DNA of 64,000 bases from Piezodorus guildinii (lineage: Eukaryota; Arthropoda; Insecta; Hemiptera; Pentatomidae): the NCBI GenBank assembly GCA_023052935.1, contig CM041292.1, forward strand, positions 42,740,139-42,804,138, given 5' to 3'. A model generated the notes under the pieces. It did not search any database, was not told where the DNA came from, and saw only the letters and a list, made by a program, of their open reading frames with translations. Within the stretch, counting starts at the first letter, position 1, and every line of letters begins with the position of its first letter. A program made the translations under genes and the position numbers. Shown here one piece after another: positions 57,700 to 64,000 of the stretch.

Positions 57700-59260
57700 T
57701 AAAAAAACCAAATAAAATTGTCAAAGCTGAGAGGTTTAGACAATTAGTTCTAATTGTCATCACCTTTTTCAATCATACTTTATCTGTCTGTTATCTGATA
57801 TTTTTCTTTATGAAGAATCATTTTCAGGATTTATCATTGATTGAATGCTATTAATAACTGCAAAGGAATTTACTTTTGTTCATCGATATATCCTCTTTAT
57901 TGAAGAATATATCTATAGCTAACTGTATAATAAAATATTTAATTTATCAATTGAATTATTAGGGTTTGTCATTTGCCAATTTTTTAATATCCATTGAGGC
58001 TTTTTACAGATAAGAGGTAACATCCACACCTTGCTTTGCCCACTATATTGCGAACTGTCAGGAACCAGGTCGCTGAACACAACTCTTAGCAAGACAGATG
58101 CTGGTAATCCCACAACGAAACAGTTCATTTCATCAAGAACAGTGGTCCCCAACTATTGGTCTGCGAGATGTGAAAAATAAAGCAAGATTTTATACTTTCA
58201 TGTCGAAATCAACAAAAAACAAATAATATTTTTTTTTTATTAAGCCACATGTAGAAATATCGGAACGGATGAAGACCGTCTAGCATAAACCACTGATACC
58301 CTAGATCTAATTACAGACATCTGACTGCCATACTCCGACTCTATAAATCGAATGTACAACGTATTCTAGACGAGCCGTGGTGAACCTAACAAAATACATC
58401 GCTAAATATTTTTCCCGACTCAGATCAAAATATGATGTGTGCAATATGTACCTGCACCACATCGGGGTCCTTACCTGCTCTAAGTGTGATAAGAATGAGA
58501 CTCTCCATAATTCTGCTTCAGCTTACAAGAGAACGAAAGAAAGAAATTTCTGCATTTTTTAAATAACTACAAGGAATTAAATATGTAGGAAATTACTGAC
58601 GTCAAGAAAATTTTATAAAATAGTTAGTGTGGCTCAGTTCCTAAATGCAATAAAGAAATACATGTAGGAATAAATTAACAATACTAATTACTGCTCAGTA
58701 AATATTTAATAATAATGTGCTGGTTTTGGCTGTATAGAGAACTCCAATGCAAAAAAAAAATTATATATATATATATCGGAATCAATGGAAAATTAATATC
58801 ATTGAGTCAGTCTAAGGTTTATGACACTCAGTAGTGAATCACAAGGAATCTTGCTATTAATAGCGATAAATCCGCAAATAAGTACCCGTCGACTTGCATA
58901 ACACATCATGTCATAATGTAAAAATATCGCTCAACAAACTGTCAGAAACCGGACTCATTAAAACTAAGTGTAATTGCACTAAAAATATTTCAAGAGATAA
59001 CAAAGAAAAGAATGGTTCTAAATTCTTAAAATATATGGTCCGTAGATCTCGCGCTTAGCTTAATATCTGACAAGTTGAAACTAGACCACATAAATTTATT
59101 AAACTGGTGGTTTATATCTCATAATGACCCATCTAAAGCGAACCTTATGCGCGTGTAAAAGTGGTAGTACTGAAAATTGTGATTATTATATCACGAAAAA
59201 ATAACCTATGTGCGTAAGACCTTTTCAGTAGGCTAAAAAAGTAATAATAATAATTTAAAA
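57700..59260. other. No supported gene; possible hAT end at 58,139
   Basis: CAGTGGTCCCCAACTATTGG at about 58,139 is like the terminus of hAT (Charlie-type) elements, but no matching inverted end or 8-bp duplication was found. Small frames at 57,919-58,152 and 58,377-58,562 are unrecognisable. Confidence 0.35.
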
Positions 59261-59261
59261 A

Positions 59262-59264
<3 letters not shown>

Positions 59265-59313
<49 letters not shown>

Positions 59314-59345
59314 CATAGAGAGAGAAGAGAGAGAGTGTGTGTGAG
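59265..59345. repeat. (TA)n and (GA)/(GT)n microsatellite
   Basis: About 45 bp TA repeats followed by AGAGAGAGAAGAGAGAGAGT and GTGTGTGAGAGAGAGAG. Confidence 0.9.
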
Positions 59346-59634
59346 AGAGAGAGAGGTTTAATGTCAGATTAGATATTTTCTCGTATTAATTAATAAGTAA
59401 CTTAATCTTGTAAGTAATATATGGGAAGGGATGAAGGCTATTTTAGAAATGTATTACATTTTTTAAAAGGATAAATTTATAATTTATTAGGGAACTGATA
59501 CTTTCTCCCTCTTTTGTGATATAAGATACATCAACCGCAGTTATCGCCCAAGGTCCTTAAAGATGCAATCATGCTTATTTACAGAAATTTTCATTCAAGA
59601 AATCCACAATAAAGTTTTACTTCATTTGCTCATT

Positions 59635-59748
59635 CAAAATTCCTATCCTCATTAAACCTGGATAGACAAAATTTAGGAGTGCCACTGTAGCATCGTCCGA
59701 CAGTAGCATGAAGTGACGTTAAATAAATAAACAAACAACGTTTCGACC
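59635..59748 (+). mobile_element. SINE2 3' fragment
   Basis: CCTATCCTCATTAAACCTGG, AATTTAGGAGTGCC, TAGCATCGTCCGA and GTGACGTTAAATAAATAAAC, as in SINE2; the tail runs into AACGTTTCGACC. Confidence 0.65.
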
Positions 59749-59877
59749 TCTTGGGTCATTTTCAAATGTCTGAAAAAAATAGGGGCCTAAAAGATAAGGA
59801 ACTATAAAGTAGGTAGAACAATTTTTATATAAAAGAGATGAATTAAAATACAACTTTTAAAAAATAGGATCAACTAT

Positions 59878-60148
59878 AGCAGGGTGGCTAGCTTAACAGC
59901 CTTCTATGTCAAAGGGTCACAGTTTCAAACCCGCAGGTGGCCCTAGGATATTTTAATGAGAGTAAAAAATCCATAGTTATGCCGTCCTTCGGATGGGACG
60001 TGAAAAAGTGGTCCCGAGCCTGTGCGATGTCAGGTACTCGTTTAAGATTCCCATCCTATTAAACCTAGATAGGCAAAATTTAGGACTCCCACAGTAGCAT
60101 CGTCCGATTATTCATAGTAGCATAAAGTGACGTAAAATAAACAACAAC
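59878..60148 (+). mobile_element. SINE2, tRNA-derived, full length
   Basis: Head AGCAGGGTGGCTAGCTTAAC, a degraded B-box AGTTTCAAACCC near 59,926, then ATAGTTATGCCGTCCTTCGG, GTCCCGAGCCTGTGCGATGT, CAGGTACTCGTTTAAG, TTTAGGACTCCC, TAGCATCGTCCGATTATTC and AAGTGACGTAAAATAAAC. Confidence 0.75.
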
Positions 60149-60243
60149 TTTTAAAAATGTTTTTTCATAGTGAGTATATGTAAATGACACTCCTGATGAA
60201 GCGGCTGAAACATTATGCGGAGTATGTGTGAACGCTAGGTAAA

Positions 60244-60502
60244 CCTCTTTAAAACTGAAAAATACTATAAATCAAATAAGATACTTTAAATAGTAAATTA
60301 TATAACATTCATATTAATATCATAAAAAAAAATATTTTTGCAGACATTTAAAAATGGTCCTAGAGGTAGGCTTACCTAGGCCTCTTTAAAATGAAAAATA
60401 CTATAAATCAAATAAGATACTTTAAATAGTAAATTATATAACATTCATATTAATATCATAAAAAAAAATATTTTTGCAGACATTTAAAAATGGTCCTAGA
60501 GG
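60244..60502 (+). repeat. Recent tandem duplication, unit about 136 bp
   Basis: Two units starting CCTCTTTAAAA (60,244 and 60,381) and ending TCCTAGAGG (60,366 and 60,502) differ by only a few bases, so the duplication is recent. Confidence 0.85.
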
Positions 60503-60549
60503 CCGAAATGCCATAAATTTTTAAATAAAATTATTTTCTTTTGGGATTG

Positions 60550-61740
60550 GTCAAAAATATGTATTACTATTATTAAACCAAAAGAAAAAGTAGAATAAGG
60601 TTGAGAATAACAATGATATTGATCAGTAGAAGTTGTTTTTTTTTTATCTATTTAATTTTTTAAGGAATCTTCTCCAACAAATAGAATGTGAAATCTTCTT
60701 TTTAATTAAATCAAAATAATAAAAAAATATGTATTTATAGATTTATTACTCCTTCAGGTAGACTCCAAACTACTGCGTATTAATCGACTTCCAGGATACG
60801 GGATATACGCCGTTTATTCTGAGGACGCTTGGAATGTCTTTCATACCAATTCCTACCATTTCACCGTGGATCCGTTTGTTTTTAAGATATGAAAACCATA
60901 GAAGGGAAGGAATGTGATGCGTTGGAGATGGGTGCCAAAGGTGTGGCCTGGAGGTAAACAACGGATCCACAGGTAACAAAACACGACCGGGAGCGCGAAA
61001 ACGGAAAACAAAATCATTTGACGTCGTCAATAACCGAAAGAATAAAGATGTACAAAATAATTTAGCAGCCTAACTCGGAGAATGCCAACACATCTAATAT
61101 TAGTGAGAAGAATTTTATTTTTCTAGAAACACAAAGTCAGAAAAAAGTAAATGCGTATGATAAACCAACTTATCCATTAAAAAAAATCATTTTTTTTTTT
61201 AGTTCACGTTCTTAACTATTAAAACATAAGTAATGGGACCATGTACGGAATAAATAGTACTGGATTAAGTTTTGTACAGTTTTTATTATGAACTATTACG
61301 AATTAAGTTTTATTAATTATTAAAAACATTTAGATTAACTTTGTTGATATTATTATTTATTTGTATAGCTTAATGCGCAATATATTCATGGGCTCTGGTT
61401 TTATTAGGATTAATATGGACAATTTGCGTTAAAAAAATATTTTAAGCATATTATACTGCACTATAAAACACACATGTATACAAGTACAGATCTGCTTTAA
61501 AGCTAGTCAATTATATTCGCAGTAATGAGGTAATAAACACTCTTCCGCAATTAAAATATGTTGTTCAAGATTATAATGTCAAAGGTTTTCTCAGTGTTTA
61601 ATTTAAATTAATTTCAGTGTGAGAGAAGTTCTATTAAAAAATCTAAGGACCTTATGGATAATATTATGGTCCTTAAACATATTTAAATAACGACTATTTT
61701 TGTAATGAACGTCAATTTTTTTTAAAATAGTTGTGTTATT
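60550..61740. other. No supported gene
   Basis: 60,770-61,030 is GC-richer and has an 86-codon minus-strand frame without recognised domain. The rest is AT-rich and forms the upstream side of the candidate promoter. Confidence 0.35.
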
Positions 61741-61764
61741 GAGCACTGACCTGAAGCCCACGGT

Positions 61765-61770
61765 TATATA
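61765..61770 (+). promoter_or_regulatory. Candidate TATA box
   Basis: TATATA within CGGTTATATAGGGG, about 150 bp upstream of the ATG at 61,922. It stands at the left edge of a ~280-bp GC-richer island, which is unusual for this window. No clear initiator was fixed. Confidence 0.25.
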
Positions 61771-61921
61771 GGGGACAAGAAAGACATAAATAAAGAGAGC
61801 GTTGTTTAGTACTCACTGAGGAGGCGTAGCTGTTAGCTGACGGTTGGTTACCCTGGAAGAGCAGCTAGTTGACTGATCCCCTCCACGGGAGCGAGGGTGG
61901 GACCGTCGGCACTTCTAGGGT

Positions 61922-61979
61922 ATGACAGCATCGCTACCTCTGGACTCCAGCCTCTCCAGTCTTAAGGCCGCGCAACAAG
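61922..61979 (+). CDS. Candidate first coding exon with splice donor
   Basis: ATG at 61,922 opens a frame of 19 codons (MTASLPLDSSLSSLKAAQQ) plus one base up to CAAG|GTGAGA at 61,979/61,980, a strong donor that would give phase 1. If unspliced, the frame stops shortly after. Codon use is balanced compared with the AT-rich surroundings. The protein is not recognised and no downstream exon lies in the remaining 2 kb. This is inference from composition and splice context only. Confidence 0.25.
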
Positions 61980-62101
61980 GTGAGAGGAGAGGCAGGTGAT
62001 AGTTCGTGAAAGTTAACGAAAGTAGCGGCGGAGACAGTATACGGAGTAGCGACACTATTTTTTTAAAATGAAGTAAGATAAAAACATCAAATATGATTTT
62101 T

Positions 62102-62902
62102 ACTTTCCCTTAGCTATATATGAAATTTATTGCGGAAAAGTATTGCGATCGTGAAAATGTTCGAATTCCGGTTTTCAACAGAAATACACGTTTTAGGGTC
62201 TCCTGAGTCCAAATGACCAAGTCCCGCTAAAAGGTCTGTGTCTGTATGTGGTAAATCTCGCGTGTAAACAAAAAGCCTATGAAACTGAAATTTCATATTT
62301 GAGACAACTATACGACCGACAGAACCTTTTTCATCAAAATCGGCTAACCAGAAGATTTTCTCAAAAACGGTTCAAACGCTTTTGATTAAACTCGCTATAT
62401 AGACGTAAAATTTAATGGGATTTAATATCACTTGACAGGGCTTACCTGCCGGTATTTTAAATTTTCTTCCTCTAAAGTAGCTTTAATTTTGTAGATATTA
62501 TAAAAATAACCATATCATCTTGTCACCATTGATAAAAAACAGGCAAATATATGAGTTGAACGAATTCGATATCCAATTAAGTAGAAAACTGAAAAAATAT
62601 TTTTTTAATACCAATTGCTGTTTTTGAACATAAGAACAGTAATATACGTGCATAATATATCGTTGGAAAGCTAAATATTTTAGAAAAAATATTATCTTAT
62701 ACACAAGTTTATAAAAGCTAATAAAGAGTGATAAAAAGCCAATAAAAACTAACCATGTGTCGTAGATAATAATAGATTATTTAATAAAACACATGTTTCT
62801 AATTCTTTAACAAAAATAATTTTCATCTTTAAATGCCTTTAAAAATTCTTAAATTGATTATTACATTGGAGGTAAGTGAAAGTCGTGTATTGCACGCTCC
62901 AG
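62102..62902 (+). mobile_element. ACTTTC-family repeat, full length
   Basis: ACTTTCCCTTAGC with hairpin to GGTAAGTGAAAGTCGTGTAT and CTCCAG plus T-run. Confidence 0.65.
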
Positions 62903-62914
62903 TTTTTTTAAAAA

Positions 62915-63791
62915 CTTCAAACGATTTTGATCAAACTCACTATATCGGCTTTAAATCTAGTTTCATTCTAATTGAGACAGTCTGATAGAGTTTAATGCTG
63001 ATACTTTGAGTATGTTTCTTTAAAGTACCTTTAATTTTGTAGGTTCGAAAAAATCCCTTAATCAACATGTTAGCGTTGATAAAAAACGGGTAAATATATA
63101 AGTTGAACGAATTCTATAACCAACTAAAAGAGAAAAAAGCAAAAATATTTTTTTAAAACTATTTTAGAATTTGTTAACATATAAACACTACTATAGACGT
63201 AAAATATACCGTTTGAAAGGTAAATATTTTAAAATAAACATTATTTAATACATACAATTGTTAAAAGGAATCGAGAGTGATAAAAAAACAGACAAAACTA
63301 ACTGATTGTTGTTTATAATAATATATTAGATTATTTAATAAAACACACTTAGATATCGAAAATCGAAAAAAGGGAAGCCCGAAGCTGAGAGGCTAGCGCG
63401 CTAGTCTCTCACGCTGAAGGTTGTAAGTTCGAATCCCAGCCCCGGAGGACCTTTTTCAAGCATTTAATTAATGGGGATTCACTCACAGCCTTTCTCCCGG
63501 GTATGTGAGACCCGTCAGCCAAATGGTGGCCACTCACAAAATTAGGCGTAGGGAGTGATGACCCTACCCTATAAAATACATTGAGAAATGTTATTTTAAT
63601 CTCCCAGGTGATTACACCACAAGACCAAGGACCTACACGGCCTGTCACGCCACTGGGAAAATTTTTTAAAAAATATCAAAACTCAGTGTAATTAATTCTT
63701 TAATAATTTTTCATCTCTAACTGTATTAAAAAATTCTTAAATTGATTTTAACAACGGATGCAAGTGAAAGTCATGTTTTGCGCGCACTGGA
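62915..63791 (+). mobile_element. ACTTTC-family repeat, 5'-truncated, split by SINE3
   Basis: Begins at the internal AAACGATTTTGATCAAACTC block directly after the previous copy, in tandem. It runs to 63,360, resumes after the SINE at about 63,662, and ends GCAAGTGAAAGTCATG with a GGA terminus and T-run. Confidence 0.6.
63375..63660 (+). mobile_element. SINE3, tRNA-derived, full length
   Basis: Head AGCCCGAAGCTGAGAGGC, TAGTCTCTCACGC, B-box AAGTTCGAATCCC near 63,425, then GATTCACTCACAGCC, GTCAGCCAAATGGTGGCC, TAGGCGTAGGGAGTGATGAC and CCTACACGGCCTGTCACGCC. Confidence 0.8.
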
Positions 63792-64000
63792 TGTTTTTTT
63801 TTTTTAAAAAAAGATAAGAACTTTAATGATAAAGTTATTTCAAAACAAATAATAGTAATATACACATACCGAAAACATGTTGTTTTTTTCCCAAACACCA
63901 TTTAAAGAAATTGCACATTATTTATACTAATTTTTGAAACAAATAAATTATAATAAATAAAAGTTTTATAGAAATTACGGTTTTTGCATATATTTATACG

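Noticed and set aside
58139..58260. Complete hAT transposon starting CAGTGGTCCCCAAC
   Set aside because: Only one end is visible; no inverted partner or 8-bp duplication was found.

Overview
The window is AT-rich eukaryotic DNA, most likely from an arthropod and probably an insect. This rests on the element types: an I-clade LINE with zinc-knuckle ORF1 and RNase H, a CR1/Kiri-like LINE with a PHD-finger ORF1, several Jockey-clade LINEs, three tRNA-derived SINE families, a hAT MITE and a Helentron-like non-autonomous repeat. Nothing bacterial or organellar is present. No multi-exon host gene can be supported; the only candidate host signal is a TATA-like box followed by a short GC-richer stretch with an ATG and a strong splice donor at 61,765-61,979.

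Layout. 1-6.7 kb: two nearly full copies of the dominant ~0.9 kb repeat (called here the ACTTTC family), two SINE1 copies and a SINE2 3' fragment. 6.7-14.1 kb: a 3' piece of a Kiri-like LINE whose 3' UTR is split by a full-length I-clade LINE (7,236-13,820) flanked by a 12-bp duplication; its ORF1 is intact and its ORF2 is broken only by one extra T. 15-29 kb: more ACTTTC copies, some interrupted by Jockey LINEs or a SINE, plus LINE 3' ends and microsatellites. 29.7-32.1 kb: a hAT MITE with 8-bp TSDs, a SINE2 copy and a long foldback element with a 14-bp flanking duplication. 32-45 kb: ACTTTC copies, Jockey fragments and SINE2/SINE3 copies. 45-51.4 kb: a 5.3-kb Kiri-like LINE on the minus strand, inserted into an older Jockey copy. 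52-64 kb: a Kiri remnant split by SINE3, more ACTTTC copies (one cleanly splitting a Jockey reading frame), a recent tandem duplication, and the candidate promoter/first exon.

How the parts work together: the LINEs supply endonuclease and reverse transcriptase for target-primed insertion, which accounts for their 5' truncation, A-rich or short-repeat tails and variable TSDs. SINEs presumably borrow that machinery. The ACTTTC repeat has no coding capacity and would depend on an enzyme encoded elsewhere. Nested insertions give a relative chronology. No complete novel biological system is visible. The most unusual items are the asymmetric ACTTTC family with its reconstructable empty site, an extra membrane-type ORF ending in an ATGA overlap with ORF2 of the I-clade element, and a recurrent hairpin motif ending in CCGAAACG.
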